From the NCBI GenBank assembly GCA_942491555.1, contig CALOBN010000005.1:744001-808000 (forward strand): a stretch of 64,000 nt of DNA, in the 5' to 3' direction. Positions 1 to 12,184 of the stretch are shown piece by piece. The stretch's first letter is position 1. Each line of letters starts with the position of its first letter. The DNA is from Marinihelvus sp942491555 (lineage in GTDB: Bacteria; Pseudomonadota; Gammaproteobacteria; Xanthomonadales; SZUA-36). Made by a program: the position numbers and the translations under genes. The notes below the pieces were generated by a model. That model worked only from the letters and a program-made list of their open reading frames with translations, had not been told where the DNA came from and searched no databases.

Positions 1-47
1 CATAAGCCATAATCCCCCGTGAAATCGCACTGCCACAGGCAATTTAC

Positions 48-1523
48 GTGACCCAACAAATTCGTCAGACCAAGATTATCGCAACCCTGGGCCCGGCCAC
101 CGACGATCCGGCCGTTTTGCGCGCCATGTTCCAGGCAGGAGTGGATGTGGTGCGCATTAATATGTCCCACGGGATGCCCGAGGATCAGATGAGTCGCGCC
201 CGGTCTGTGCGCGAGGTCTCCGCGGCTCTGGGCAAAGAGGTAGCCATTCTGGTTGATCTCCAGGGACCCAAGATTCGCCTTGAGACCTTCCACAACGATC
301 ACATTTTTCTCGCCACCGGTGATCCGTTCATCCTCGATGCGAGTCCCGACCCGGCACTCGGCGACCAGATCCGGGTGGGGGTCACCTACAAGGGCCTGGC
401 CGGAGACGTAAAGCCGGGGAATCTTTTGCTGCTGGACGACGGCATGGTCACCATGACTGTCAAGGAAGTCCGCGGCGACCAGATTCACTGCATCACCGAA
501 GCCGGCGGGCAGCTGTCCAGCCGTAAGGGCATCAACCTGAAAGGGGGTGGTTTATCCATTCCCGGACTGGCGGAGCGGGATCGCCAGGACATTAAACGTG
601 CGGCCGAGATGGGCGCTGATTTTCTGGCGGTGTCTTTTCCGCGCCATGCTGATGACATGCGCAGCGCGCGGTTGTTGATCCGCGAGGCAGGCAGCCAGGC
701 GCGCCTCATCGCGAAGATCGAACGTACCGAAGCGATCGAGAATCTCGAGGAAATCATCGAGGCCTCCCACGCAGCACTGGTCGCGCGCGGCGATCTGGGC
801 GTGGAAATTGGTGACGCGGAGCTACCCTTCCTGCAAAAGCAGATTATTCGCACGGCGCTGCATCAGAACCGGGTGGCGATCACCGCCACGCAAATGATGC
901 AGTCGATGGTTGATAACCCGATCCCAACCCGCGCCGAGGTCCTGGACGTGGCCAATGCGGTTATTGATGGCACCGATGCTGTCATGCTCTCGGCCGAGAC
1001 CGCCGTCGGGAATTACCCCGTTGAGGTCGTGCAGGCGATGGACCGGGTATGTCTGGGTGCGGAGCGTCACCTTGAGGCTCAGAAAGAGAACCAGCAGCTC
1101 AATGTGCGCTTTCACCGTATTGATCAGGCCATTGCCTCTGCGGCCATGTTTCTCGTCAAGCACGTGCGCGTTGATGCAATTGTGGCCCTGACCGAATCCG
1201 GCTCCACGGCGCAATGGCTGTCGCGGGTGCGCACTTCTGCGCCGATTTATGCCTTATCGCAGGTGGCGGCCAGCCGCAGGCGAATGGCCCTGTATCGTGG
1301 CGTCTATCCCATTGCGCATCAGCCCTCGGGAAAGAAAATGGAAAAGGTCTTGCGTAACGCGATCACAATGATGCTCGACCGCGGCCTGCTCAAGGTTGGT
1401 GACCGGGTTTTGCTGACCATGGGTGACCGGCTCGATAACGAGGGCGGCACCAACACCATGCGTTTGATCCAGGTCAGCGAAGAGGGTTATGCGGATGCCC
1501 AGACCGAGCTGGACCTTCAATAA
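48..1523 (+). CDS. pyk: pyruvate kinase
   Basis: Converts phosphoenolpyruvate and ADP to pyruvate and ATP, the last step of glycolysis, in the cytosol. The 491-residue product has the usual family length. It starts with the N-terminal KIIATLGPATDD block, followed by VDLQGPKIRLE, the catalytic IAKIERTEAIENL segment with the metal-binding ARGDLGVE loop, and the ATQMMQSM...PTRAEVLDVANAV signature of the A domain. The C-terminal regulatory domain is complete. The start is GTG; the frame is open upstream only to about position 6 and has no ATG, and the protein begins at the family-typical place. It precedes a malic enzyme and the pyruvate dehydrogenase genes, so this stretch controls pyruvate formation and use. 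Identity is secure; the exact start is slightly less so. Confidence 0.96.
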   Translation: MTQQIRQTKIIATLGPATDDPAVLRAMFQAGVDVVRINMSHGMPEDQMSRARSVREVSAALGKEVAILVDLQGPKIRLETFHNDHIFLATGDPFILDASPDPALGDQIRVGVTYKGLAGDVKPGNLLLLDDGMVTMTVKEVRGDQIHCITEAGGQLSSRKGINLKGGGLSIPGLAERDRQDIKRAAEMGADFLAVSFPRHADDMRSARLLIREAGSQARLIAKIERTEAIENLEEIIEASHAALVARGDLGVEIGDAELPFLQKQIIRTALHQNRVAITATQMMQSMVDNPIPTRAEVLDVANAVIDGTDAVMLSAETAVGNYPVEVVQAMDRVCLGAERHLEAQKENQQLNVRFHRIDQAIASAAMFLVKHVRVDAIVALTESGSTAQWLSRVRTSAPIYALSQVAASRRRMALYRGVYPIAHQPSGKKMEKVLRNAITMMLDRGLLKVGDRVLLTMGDRLDNEGGTNTMRLIQVSEEGYADAQTELDLQ

Positions 1524-1556
1524 GTATCCGAACGAAAAAATTCGACGGGTAGCAGT

Positions 1557-1584
1557 TTGGAGTTGTTCCAACACACGCTATAAA
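1557..1584 (+). promoter_or_regulatory. candidate promoter upstream of the malic enzyme gene
   Basis: TTGGAG at 1557-1562 and TATAAA at 1579-1584 are separated by 16 bases in the 218-bp gap between pyk and maeB. The match to a sigma70 promoter is moderate and the transcript would have a leader of about 150 bases. This is inference from sequence alone. Confidence 0.35.
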
Positions 1585-1741
1585 ATGCCGGGCTGCCCTG
1601 TAAATTCGGGCTGGTCCGGGAACGGGTGTGATCCATGCAGGTTTCATCCCATGTCGAGACCTTGCAGCGCCCTGCCGCTGACCAAAGTTCAACCAATGGA
1701 GCGGCGCGTATGAGTGACGATCACCATGACCGAGCAATCGC

Positions 1742-4018
1742 ATGACCGATAATTTCAAAGAGCGTGCCCTGGACTATCACCGGCTACCAACGCCGGGGAA
1801 AATCAAGGTCTCGCCAACCAAAGCCCTGACCACCGCCAAAGATCTCGCGCTCGCCTATTCGCCGGGCGTGGCAGCGGCCAGTGAGCTGATCCACAAGGAT
1901 CCCGCCGAGGCGGGCAATCTGACCATTCGTGGCAACCTGGTCGGCGTTATCACCAATGGCACAGCGGTTCTCGGTTTGGGTGACATCGGGCCATTGGCCG
2001 CCAAGCCGGTTATGGAAGGCAAGGGCGTGCTGTTCAAAAAGTTCGCCGATATCGACGTGTTCGATATTGAGCTGGAGGAGAAGGATCCGGACAAGCTCGT
2101 GGATATCATCGCGGCGATGGAGCCCACCTTCGGCGGTATCAACCTCGAGGACATCAAGGCGCCTGAGTGTTTCATCGTTGAGCGAAAGCTTCGCGAGCGC
2201 ATGAACATCCCGGTGTTTCATGACGACCAGCATGGCACGGCCATTATTTGTGCCGCCGCGGTGATCAACGCCCTGGAGCTGCTTGGCAAGGACATTACCA
2301 AGGTTCGTCTGGCGGCCTCCGGCGCCGGTGCAGCCGGCATGGCCTGCCTGGACCTTTTGGTGAAGCTGGGTATGCCGCGCGAACATATTTTTGTCAGTGA
2401 CCGGGAAGGCGTTGTACATGCCACTCGCACTGAGGACATGGACGAGCACAAGGCCCGTTATGCGCATGACACCGACAAGCGGAACCTGGCTGAAATCATG
2501 GTCGATGCGGACATATTCCTGGGTGTATCGGTGGGCGGCATTGTCACGCGCGAAATGATTGATTCCATGGCGGAGCGCCCGGTCATTTTGGCCCTGGCAA
2601 ACCCGGAACCGGAAATCATGCCCGACGAGGTGCTCGCCGTGCGGCCCGATGCCATCATCGCCACGGGCCGCAGTGATTTCCCCAACCAGGTAAACAATGT
2701 CCTGTGCTTCCCGTATATCTTTCGCGGCGCGCTGGATGTGGGCGCCACGGTGATTAATGACGAAATGAAGATGGCCTGCGTGCGCGCGCTGGCGGAACTG
2801 GCCCGCAAGGAAATGCTGGTGGATTCGGGCGCGGCCTATGGTGGTGAAGCGCTCAGGTTTGGCCCTGGCTATCTTATACCCAAGCCATTCGACCCGCGCC
2901 TGTTGCCTCAGCTGGCACCGGCGGTGGCCGAGGCGGCCATGCAAAGCGGCGTGGCTTTGCGGCCCATCGACGATCTGGCGGCCTACCGCGAGGGACTGGA
3001 GCAGTTCATCTGGCGAACCGGGCTGCTGATGAAGCCCATTTTTGATGCCGCCCGCCGCGATCTGAAAAAGATCTGTTTTTCCGAGGGCGAGGAAGAGGTC
3101 ATTCTGCAGGCGGTGCAGGTGGTTTGCGATGACCAGATTGCCCGTCCGGTCCTGATCGGCCGTCCCTCGGTTATCGAGAGCCGCATCGAGAAGCTGGGGC
3201 TGCGAATCCGTCCCGGGATAGATTTTGAGATCACCAATCCCGAATCGGATCCCCGCTATTACGAGTACTGGACAACCTACCATCACCTCATGGAGCGCAA
3301 GGGCATATCGCCTGATGCTGCCAAGGCCATCGTCAGGAACAACGATGCAGTGATTGGCGCACTCATGGTTCGCCGCGGTGAGGCGGATGCGCTGATTACC
3401 GGTGTGCTCGGTGGTTTCCAGAAAAAGCTGCAGATTGCCCTGGATGTAATCGGCAAAAGGCCCGGCGGAAATGTGGTCGCGACCATGGGCGCGGCCACCA
3501 CGGATGCGGGTGCTTATTTTGTCTGCGATACCCACGTCAATACGAACCCCACGGCGGAAGAGCTCGCAGAAATTACCCTGATGGCGGCGCGTGCCGTACG
3601 TGTATTCGGTATTGAACCCCGTGTGGCGCTGCTCTCACACTCCAGTTTTGGCAGCCATCGCGATGCGGGCGCCCAGAAAATGAAAGAAGCGGTGGAAATG
3701 GTCAGCGCTCTTGCGCCTGAACTGGAAGTCGAAGGGGAGATGACCGCTGATGCGGCCCTGGACGTGCGCTATCGCGAGCGGGTGTTCCCCAATTCCCGTT
3801 TGCGGGCACCGGCTAATTTGCTGGTGATGCCTAATATTGACTCGGCGCATATTGCCTTTAACCTGGCACGTCTGGCGGGCAACGCCGTCACCGTCGGACC
3901 CATCTTGTTGGGCATGGCGCGCCCAGTCCATATACTGACACCATCAGCGACGGTTCGGCGCATTGCCAATATGACCGCCCTGGCGGCCGTTGATGCCCAA
4001 ATGAATACACCGATATGA
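1742..4018 (+). CDS. maeB: NADP-dependent malic enzyme with C-terminal phosphotransacetylase-like domain
   Basis: Oxidatively decarboxylates malate to pyruvate with reduction of NADP, linking the TCA cycle to pyruvate and supplying NADPH. The 758-residue protein has the full MaeB layout. Residues 1 to about 420 hold the malic enzyme domains, with LAYSPGVAAA, NGTAVLGLGDIG, VFHDDQHGTA and the nucleotide-binding ASGAGAAGMA. From about residue 430 there is a phosphate acetyl/butyryltransferase-like domain (ICFSEGEEEVILQA, VATMGAATTDAGAYF, LLSHSSFGSHRDAG) that in this family usually regulates rather than catalyses. The ATG at 1742 matches the family N terminus. A tiny overlapping frame ends at the start codon and is probably not a gene. 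Its neighbours pyk and aceE also act at pyruvate. Confidence 0.95.
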   Translation: MTDNFKERALDYHRLPTPGKIKVSPTKALTTAKDLALAYSPGVAAASELIHKDPAEAGNLTIRGNLVGVITNGTAVLGLGDIGPLAAKPVMEGKGVLFKKFADIDVFDIELEEKDPDKLVDIIAAMEPTFGGINLEDIKAPECFIVERKLRERMNIPVFHDDQHGTAIICAAAVINALELLGKDITKVRLAASGAGAAGMACLDLLVKLGMPREHIFVSDREGVVHATRTEDMDEHKARYAHDTDKRNLAEIMVDADIFLGVSVGGIVTREMIDSMAERPVILALANPEPEIMPDEVLAVRPDAIIATGRSDFPNQVNNVLCFPYIFRGALDVGATVINDEMKMACVRALAELARKEMLVDSGAAYGGEALRFGPGYLIPKPFDPRLLPQLAPAVAEAAMQSGVALRPIDDLAAYREGLEQFIWRTGLLMKPIFDAARRDLKKICFSEGEEEVILQAVQVVCDDQIARPVLIGRPSVIESRIEKLGLRIRPGIDFEITNPESDPRYYEYWTTYHHLMERKGISPDAAKAIVRNNDAVIGALMVRRGEADALITGVLGGFQKKLQIALDVIGKRPGGNVVATMGAATTDAGAYFVCDTHVNTNPTAEELAEITLMAARAVRVFGIEPRVALLSHSSFGSHRDAGAQKMKEAVEMVSALAPELEVEGEMTADAALDVRYRERVFPNSRLRAPANLLVMPNIDSAHIAFNLARLAGNAVTVGPILLGMARPVHILTPSATVRRIANMTALAAVDAQMNTPI

Positions 4019-4073
4019 ATGACCGCAATGCCATCTTATTAAAGGCATGTAAGAAACTACAGGAACGCAACTC

Positions 4074-6755
<2,682 letters not shown>

Positions 6756-6757
6756 CC

Positions 6758-8146
6758 ATGGCAGATCGAATTGAGATCAGGGTGCCGGATATCGGCGATT
6801 TTGAGGACATACCCGTCATCGAAGTCCTGGTGGCCGAAGGCGAGACCGTCAGTGCAGAGCAATCCCTGCTGACGCTGGAGAGCGACAAGGCGACCATGGA
6901 AGTACCTTCGCCTGCGGATGGTGTGCTGGTCAGTCTGAGTGTGGCCGTGAACGACACGGTCTCAGAGGGCGACCTGGTTGGCGTGCTCGAACTGCTGGCG
7001 GGTGCGGAAGGCGGTTCTGAGAACACCGGCCCGGAGGCACAAGCCGGTGCCGAAGACGAACCCGAAGCCAGGCCGGAAAATGACCCGCCTGCGACGCCGG
7101 ATAACCAGGCAAGCGCCGCCGCGGCTGCGCCAGGTGAGTCCGCACAAGCGGCTCCAGCGCCCACTGCCCGGAAAGCGGTCAGCGCCGGTGAGCGCCGGTC
7201 GCCGCCGGTTGCGCTGGTTGCCGAGCGCCTTATGCCTGGCAAAGTGCCCTACGCCAGTCCGGCAATTCGTGCTTTTGCGCGTGAGCTTGGTGTGGATTTG
7301 TTCCAGGTCAGCGGCTCAGGGCGCAACGGCCGTATTGTGCGCGAGGATGTAAGCGGCTTTGTAAAATCCGTACTGCAGGGAGGTACGGCGCCCGCCGCGA
7401 CACCCGGCTTCGAGGTGGCACCGCCACCCAAGATAGATTTCAGCAAATTCGGCGAGACCGAATCGGTCGAACTGTCGCGTATCAAGAAAATCTCCGGCAA
7501 AAATCTGCACCGCAATTGGGTCACCATTCCCCATGTCACCCAGAATGACCTGGCTGACAGCACGGACATGGAAGCGTTCCGCAATGAACATAAAGCAGCA
7601 GCAAAAGCCGAGGGTTTCGGATTAACGCCGCTGGCTTTTGTGATGAAGTCAGTCGTGGCGGCTTTGCAGGCGTTTCCCAATTTCAATGCATCCCTCGATG
7701 CCGCCGGGGAAAACCTCATCCTCAAAAAGTATTATCACCTTGGGATTGCCGTGGACACGCCGGATGGCCTGGTGGTGCCGGTGATTCGTGATTGCGATCA
7801 GAAAAGTGTTCTGGAGCTGGCGCGTGAACTTGGCGAGGTCAGTCAGCGTGCGCGCGACGGGAAGCTGAAACCGGCAGACTGGCAGGGTGCGAGTTTCAGT
7901 ATCTCCAGCCTTGGTGGTATTGGCGGAACCTCATTTTCACCGATCATCAATGCGCCGGAAGTTGCCATTCTTGGGGTATCCCGCGCCCGCGTGGAGCCGG
8001 TTTGGGATGGCGAGGGTTTTCAACCGCGATTATTGTTGCCGCTGTCGTTGAGCTATGACCACCGCGTGATTGACGGCGCCCAGGCAGCCCGTTTTACGCG
8101 AGCACTGGCCGACCATATCGAAGACCCGGCCAACCTGGTTCTGTGA
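6758..8146 (+). CDS. aceF: pyruvate dehydrogenase E2, dihydrolipoyl acetyltransferase
   Basis: Core acyltransferase of the pyruvate dehydrogenase complex; moves acetyl groups from its lipoyl arm to CoA. The 462-residue protein has one N-terminal lipoyl domain (lipoyl lysine K44 in ESDKATME), an Ala/Pro/Glu-rich linker at about 85-155, a peripheral-subunit-binding domain (VPYASPAIRAFARELGV...GRNGRIVREDV) at about 165-205, and a catalytic domain ending with the active-site DHRVIDGAQAARF. E. coli AceF has three lipoyl domains, so this is a shorter variant. The lpd copy downstream carries its own lipoyl domain nearly identical to this one, which suggests duplication within the operon. Start is ATG with two bases between it and aceE. 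Confidence 0.96.
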   Translation: MADRIEIRVPDIGDFEDIPVIEVLVAEGETVSAEQSLLTLESDKATMEVPSPADGVLVSLSVAVNDTVSEGDLVGVLELLAGAEGGSENTGPEAQAGAEDEPEARPENDPPATPDNQASAAAAAPGESAQAAPAPTARKAVSAGERRSPPVALVAERLMPGKVPYASPAIRAFARELGVDLFQVSGSGRNGRIVREDVSGFVKSVLQGGTAPAATPGFEVAPPPKIDFSKFGETESVELSRIKKISGKNLHRNWVTIPHVTQNDLADSTDMEAFRNEHKAAAKAEGFGLTPLAFVMKSVVAALQAFPNFNASLDAAGENLILKKYYHLGIAVDTPDGLVVPVIRDCDQKSVLELARELGEVSQRARDGKLKPADWQGASFSISSLGGIGGTSFSPIINAPEVAILGVSRARVEPVWDGEGFQPRLLLPLSLSYDHRVIDGAQAARFTRALADHIEDPANLVL

Positions 8147-8671
8147 ATGACTGGTTCGACGACATCCGGAGACGCGCGCGCCGGACGCTGGATGCTGTGG
8201 GTTGCCGCGCTCGGCTTGCTGGGCGGCTTGACGTTTCTTTTCAGCCTGGTGGACTTTGATTCCGGCGGCATGACGTCAGGAACCGACAGTTACGGCCGGG
8301 CGACGGTTATTCTCGAGCCAGGGCAGGGCGGGCACTATTTTGTAGAAGGCACGATCAATGGCGCCCCGGTAGAGTTTCTGGTTGATACCGGCGCGACAGA
8401 CATCGCGATTTCCAACACGGTTGCCCAACGCATTGGTTTGGATTTTGGTCCGCAGGTGACCGTAATGACTGCTGCCGGGCCCGCGCCGGCCTGGATGACC
8501 CGCCTGGACTCCGTTTCCATCGGTGGACTGCGCCATGACAATGTCCGTGCCAGTATTACCCCGGGCCTCGGCGAGCAGGCCCTGCTGGGAATGAGTTTTC
8601 TTAAGCATTTTTCCATCCGCCAGGAAGGCGGCAATCTGATAATTGCCAGCGCCGGGAGCGCCGGGTCATGA
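8147..8671 (+). CDS. membrane-anchored retropepsin-like aspartic protease (clan AA)
   Basis: Predicted single-domain, dimeric aspartic protease. The 174-residue protein has an N-terminal membrane segment at about residues 14-32, then a retropepsin-like domain with one catalytic motif, FLVDTGATDIAIS, and a later LLGMSFL strand typical of the TIGR02281 family of clan AA proteases. It starts immediately after the aceF stop and its stop overlaps the lpd start (ATGA), so it is translated within the pyruvate dehydrogenase operon. Nothing in the sequence says what it cleaves, and a role in the complex is not implied by co-transcription alone. Domain recognition is fairly secure; substrate is unknown. 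Confidence 0.85.
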   Translation: MTGSTTSGDARAGRWMLWVAALGLLGGLTFLFSLVDFDSGGMTSGTDSYGRATVILEPGQGGHYFVEGTINGAPVEFLVDTGATDIAISNTVAQRIGLDFGPQVTVMTAAGPAPAWMTRLDSVSIGGLRHDNVRASITPGLGEQALLGMSFLKHFSIRQEGGNLIIASAGSAGS

Positions 8672-10494
8672 GCAACCGAATTGAAATCCGGGTTCCGGAT
8701 ATTGGCGAATTTGAAGACATCCCGGTCATCGAGGTGCTTGTCGCACCCGGTGACAGGGTAGAAAAAGAACAATCATTGCTGACCCTGGAGAGTGACAAGG
8801 CGACCATGGAGGTGCCGGCGCCGGCATCCGGCACCCTCGTTTCGGTTGAGGTCGCCGTTGGTGACAACGTTTCCGAAGGCGATCTTATTGCTGTGATGGA
8901 GGCTGATTCTGCAGCCCCTGGAGCCAGCGCAGAAACAGCAGCGACGACGCAGAGCGCAGCAGCAGATCCCGCAGCAACCCCGGTGAATGAAGAGCCAACG
9001 CCGCCGGCTGCTGACGCCGGGCCTGCCCCTGCGGGTCGCGCGGAGTCAGCACCGGTCATGCCGCAACCTCCGCAGGGCGATTTTGATTTTGACGTGGTCG
9101 TGCTTGGCTCCGGTCCGGGTGGCTATACCGCTGCCTTTCGTGCCGCGGACCTGGGCTTGAAGGTGGCTCTTATTGAACGCTATCCCGAGCTGGGTGGCGT
9201 TTGCCTCAACGTCGGCTGTATTCCTTCAAAAGCTTTGCTGCATGCCGCCGCAGTCATTGACGAGGCGGCCCAGCTGTCCGAACACGGCGTGGTCTTTGGC
9301 AAGCCGGACATTCAGGTGGATCCTTTGCGGGCGTGGAAAAACAAGGTCGTCGGCCAGTTGACCGGCGGCATTGCCGGTATGGCGAAGCGTCGCGGCGTGG
9401 AGGTGATCACCGGTACCGGCACCTTCACTGATGACCACACCATGTCCATTACCGGCGAGGGCGAAGAATCCAGCCTGACCTTTCGCCAGGCGATCATTGC
9501 GGCCGGCTCCCAGGCCATCAAGCTGCCGGGCCTGCCCTGGGACGATCCGCGCATGATGGATTCCACGGACGCCCTTGAGTTACAGGATATTCCCGAGACT
9601 TTGCTCGTGATTGGGGGCGGCATCATCGGCCTGGAAATGGCCAGCGTCTACCAGGCTCTGGGCAGCGCAGTGACCCTGGTGGAGCTGACCGAGCAATTAA
9701 TGCCTGGCGCGGATATCGACCTGGTTAAGCCGCTTCAAAAACGCATTGAAGCCCGCTACGAGGCGATCTGCCTGGGTACAAAGGTAGTCGGCATTGAAGC
9801 CCGGGAGGACGGGCTGCACGCCAGCTATGAGGGTGAACAGGTTCCAGAGCGCACGGTTTTTGACCGCGTTCTGGTGAGCGTTGGCCGTGCACCCAATGGC
9901 AACCGCATCGGTGCTGATACGGCCGGCGTGGAAGTGAATGAGCGCGGGTTTATTCCCGTTGACCGGCAAATGCGCACCAATGTCCCGCATATCTTCGCCA
10001 TCGGCGACATCGTTGGTCAGCCCATGCTGGCCCACAAGGCCACGCACGAGGCAAAAGTGGCGGCGGAAGTGTGCGCCGGCGAGAACAGCCAGTTTGACGC
10101 CCGTGTCATTCCCTCGGTCGCCTACACAGACCCTGAAGTGGCCTGGGTGGGTGTGACTGAAAACGAGGCCCGGGACACCGGGATGGACTACGGGGTCGGT
10201 AAGTTCCCCTGGGCTGCCAGCGGCCGCGCGCTCGGCAACGGCCGCGCCGAGGGTTTCACCAAGCTGCTCTTTGACAAGGCCTCCAACCGCATTATTGGTG
10301 CGGGCATCGTTGGCACCCATGCGGGCGACCTGATCTCGGAAACGGCGCTTGCCATTGAGATGGGCGCCGAAGCGGCGGACATCGGCTTAACCATTCATCC
10401 GCACCCGACGCTGTCGGAGACGGTTGGCCTGGCGGCGGAGGTTTTCGAGGGTACGGTGACCGATCTGTATATTCCGCGCAGGAAAATGCCTTAA
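8668..10494 (+). CDS. lpd: dihydrolipoyl dehydrogenase (E3) with N-terminal lipoyl domain
   Basis: FAD-dependent E3 that reoxidises dihydrolipoamide and reduces NAD for the pyruvate dehydrogenase complex. At 608 residues it is longer than standard E3 (about 475) because an N-terminal lipoyl domain (lipoyl lysine K44 in ESDKATME) and an Ala/Pro-rich linker (about 85-130) are fused on. The E3 part follows: FAD-binding VVVLGSGPGGYTAAF, the redox-active disulfide in GGVCLNVGCIPSKALLH, an NAD-binding VIGGGIIGLEMASVY, and the C-terminal HPHPTLSETV with the catalytic histidine. The start overlaps the stop of the protease gene. Lipoyl-E3 fusions occur in some beta- and gammaproteobacterial and neisserial complexes. 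Confidence 0.96.
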   Translation: MSNRIEIRVPDIGEFEDIPVIEVLVAPGDRVEKEQSLLTLESDKATMEVPAPASGTLVSVEVAVGDNVSEGDLIAVMEADSAAPGASAETAATTQSAAADPAATPVNEEPTPPAADAGPAPAGRAESAPVMPQPPQGDFDFDVVVLGSGPGGYTAAFRAADLGLKVALIERYPELGGVCLNVGCIPSKALLHAAAVIDEAAQLSEHGVVFGKPDIQVDPLRAWKNKVVGQLTGGIAGMAKRRGVEVITGTGTFTDDHTMSITGEGEESSLTFRQAIIAAGSQAIKLPGLPWDDPRMMDSTDALELQDIPETLLVIGGGIIGLEMASVYQALGSAVTLVELTEQLMPGADIDLVKPLQKRIEARYEAICLGTKVVGIEAREDGLHASYEGEQVPERTVFDRVLVSVGRAPNGNRIGADTAGVEVNERGFIPVDRQMRTNVPHIFAIGDIVGQPMLAHKATHEAKVAAEVCAGENSQFDARVIPSVAYTDPEVAWVGVTENEARDTGMDYGVGKFPWAASGRALGNGRAEGFTKLLFDKASNRIIGAGIVGTHAGDLISETALAIEMGAEAADIGLTIHPHPTLSETVGLAAEVFEGTVTDLYIPRRKMP

Positions 10495-10518
10495 AAGGAT
10501 TTCCGGATCTGTGGCCGC

Positions 10519-11901
10519 TCAGCCAAGGAGAAGGTAACAAACTGCCGAGATCACCACTGCACCGACCAGGTTCAGGACGAAACCTGCGCGTGCCATGTCT
10601 TCGATCCTGACCCGCCCGCTGCCATAGATCACCGCGTTTGGCGCGGTCGCTACCGGCAGCATGAAGGCGCAGCTGGCGCTCATGGCGGCTGGCACCATCA
10701 GCAACATCGGGTCGACCTCCATGACGATCGAGGCGGAGGCGAGCAGCGGCATCAGCAGACTGGAGGTTGCGGTATTGCTGGTGACCTCGGTCATGAATGT
10801 GACCGACAGGCAAATCAACAGAATCATCAGCCAGGCGGGCACCGCGGTTAACACGGTCAGCTGGGCCGCAATCTGGTCCGCCAGGCCGCTTTCAATAAAC
10901 GCACTGGCAATGGTGATACCAGCACCGAAAAGAACCAGTACTTCCCAGGGAATACGTTTGGCTGCCTCCCAGCGCAGCAGTTTCCGGCCGTCAGCGCTGC
11001 CCGCCGGTAGCATGGCCATCAGGACTGCGGCCAGCAGGGCCACGCTGGCGTCGCTGGCGCCCGGTAAATCAAGCCAGCTGCTCCAGCCTCCAAAAGGCGC
11101 CGAGCGCGTCACCCAGGCCATGGCCGTAATCAGGAATACCGCCAGCACGCGCCGCTCCACGGGCTGCCATGCGCCGACGGCGGGCAGTTCGACCCCGCGG
11201 GTCAGCTGCAGCCCGCGGGTCAGCCACAGCCCGGCAAGCGGCACCAGGATGACCACCACTGGCACACCGAATGCCATCCACTCGGGGAATGTCGGCGGGT
11301 CACCAAACTGATTTTCATACACCTGCATGAATACCAGGTTGGGCGGCGTACCAATCGGCGTGCCAATACCACCAATGCTGGCTGCATACGCAATACCCAG
11401 CAACAAGGGAACGGCCAGGCGTCGATCAGCGTGGGCGAGGACGGCCAGCGCCACCGGCAGCAGCATCAGCGTGGTGGCCGTGTTTGATATCCACATGCTC
11501 AGCACGGCCGAGGCGGTCATAAAGCCGAGTACCAGGGATCTGGCGCTGCCGCCGCCAAACAGATTCACCATGTAAAGCGCCAGGCGCTTGTGCGCGCCGG
11601 AATCGGCCATGGCCTCGGAAATCAGAAAGCCGCCAAGCAGCAGCAGTATCAGGGGGCTGCCATAGGCCTGGCCCACTTGAGCGGGGGTCAGAATCTGCAA
11701 CAGGGGGAACAGGGCGAGCGGCAACAGGGAGGTAAATGGAATCGGTATCGGCTCGAAAATCCACCACAGCGCACAGACCAGGGTGATGGCAGCCGTTGCC
11801 GAGGCCGCAAATGACCAGCCCTGGGATTGCAGGTAGATGTCCAGGGCGATGGCCATGAGTGGACCCGCAAGCAGCAGGCTCGAACGGCTCATCAGGCGCA
11901 T
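10519..11901 (-). CDS. DASS/SLC13 family anion:sodium symporter
   Basis: Predicted sodium-coupled uptake of di- or tricarboxylates (or sulfate) across the inner membrane. The 460-residue protein is hydrophobic throughout, with about 11-12 membrane segments. It carries the paired Ser-Asn-Thr motifs of the DASS family, MWISNTATTLMLLPVALAV in the first half and EVTSNTATSSLLMPL in the second, which form the substrate/sodium site. The gene converges on the lpd gene with 24 bases between stops. A dicarboxylate such as malate or succinate would fit the adjacent malic enzyme, but the substrate cannot be read from the sequence. Confidence 0.9.
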   Translation of the reverse strand: MRLMSRSSLLLAGPLMAIALDIYLQSQGWSFAASATAAITLVCALWWIFEPIPIPFTSLLPLALFPLLQILTPAQVGQAYGSPLILLLLGGFLISEAMADSGAHKRLALYMVNLFGGGSARSLVLGFMTASAVLSMWISNTATTLMLLPVALAVLAHADRRLAVPLLLGIAYAASIGGIGTPIGTPPNLVFMQVYENQFGDPPTFPEWMAFGVPVVVILVPLAGLWLTRGLQLTRGVELPAVGAWQPVERRVLAVFLITAMAWVTRSAPFGGWSSWLDLPGASDASVALLAAVLMAMLPAGSADGRKLLRWEAAKRIPWEVLVLFGAGITIASAFIESGLADQIAAQLTVLTAVPAWLMILLICLSVTFMTEVTSNTATSSLLMPLLASASIVMEVDPMLLMVPAAMSASCAFMLPVATAPNAVIYGSGRVRIEDMARAGFVLNLVGAVVISAVCYLLLG

Positions 11902-12184
11902 GGTTTAATCGTTTTCGGCAAAAAGTTTAAACAGAACATTGGGGAATTGAGCACCATGGCGTATGATTGTCGTGTTATCTGGGGATACGCAAGGTTTTCA
12001 GGCCGAGCTAGTTCGGTCATTGACGAAGCCCCGTAGCCCGAAAATTAAGGGGTCCGTTCAGCTCGCACCACCCTGATCGAGATACCCATTATACGGATGT
12101 TGTTAACCCGCTAATGATCCCTCCCAGAGGCTCAGGATCAGGGTAACAGCGCCACCGATGAGATGAACACGGGGAACCAAATCA
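11902..12184. other. divergent intergenic region between the transporter and the lipase-like gene
   Basis: This 283-bp gap separates two divergently transcribed genes and must hold both promoters. A TTGACG at about 12017 is the only reasonable -35-like hexamer on the plus strand, without a convincing -10 partner. No operator or riboswitch was recognised. Confidence 0.4.

Noticed and set aside
1784..3535. 583-residue minus-strand frame opposite maeB
   Set aside because: Shadow frame of a GC-rich conserved gene; His/Arg/Gln-rich composition and no recognisable domain.
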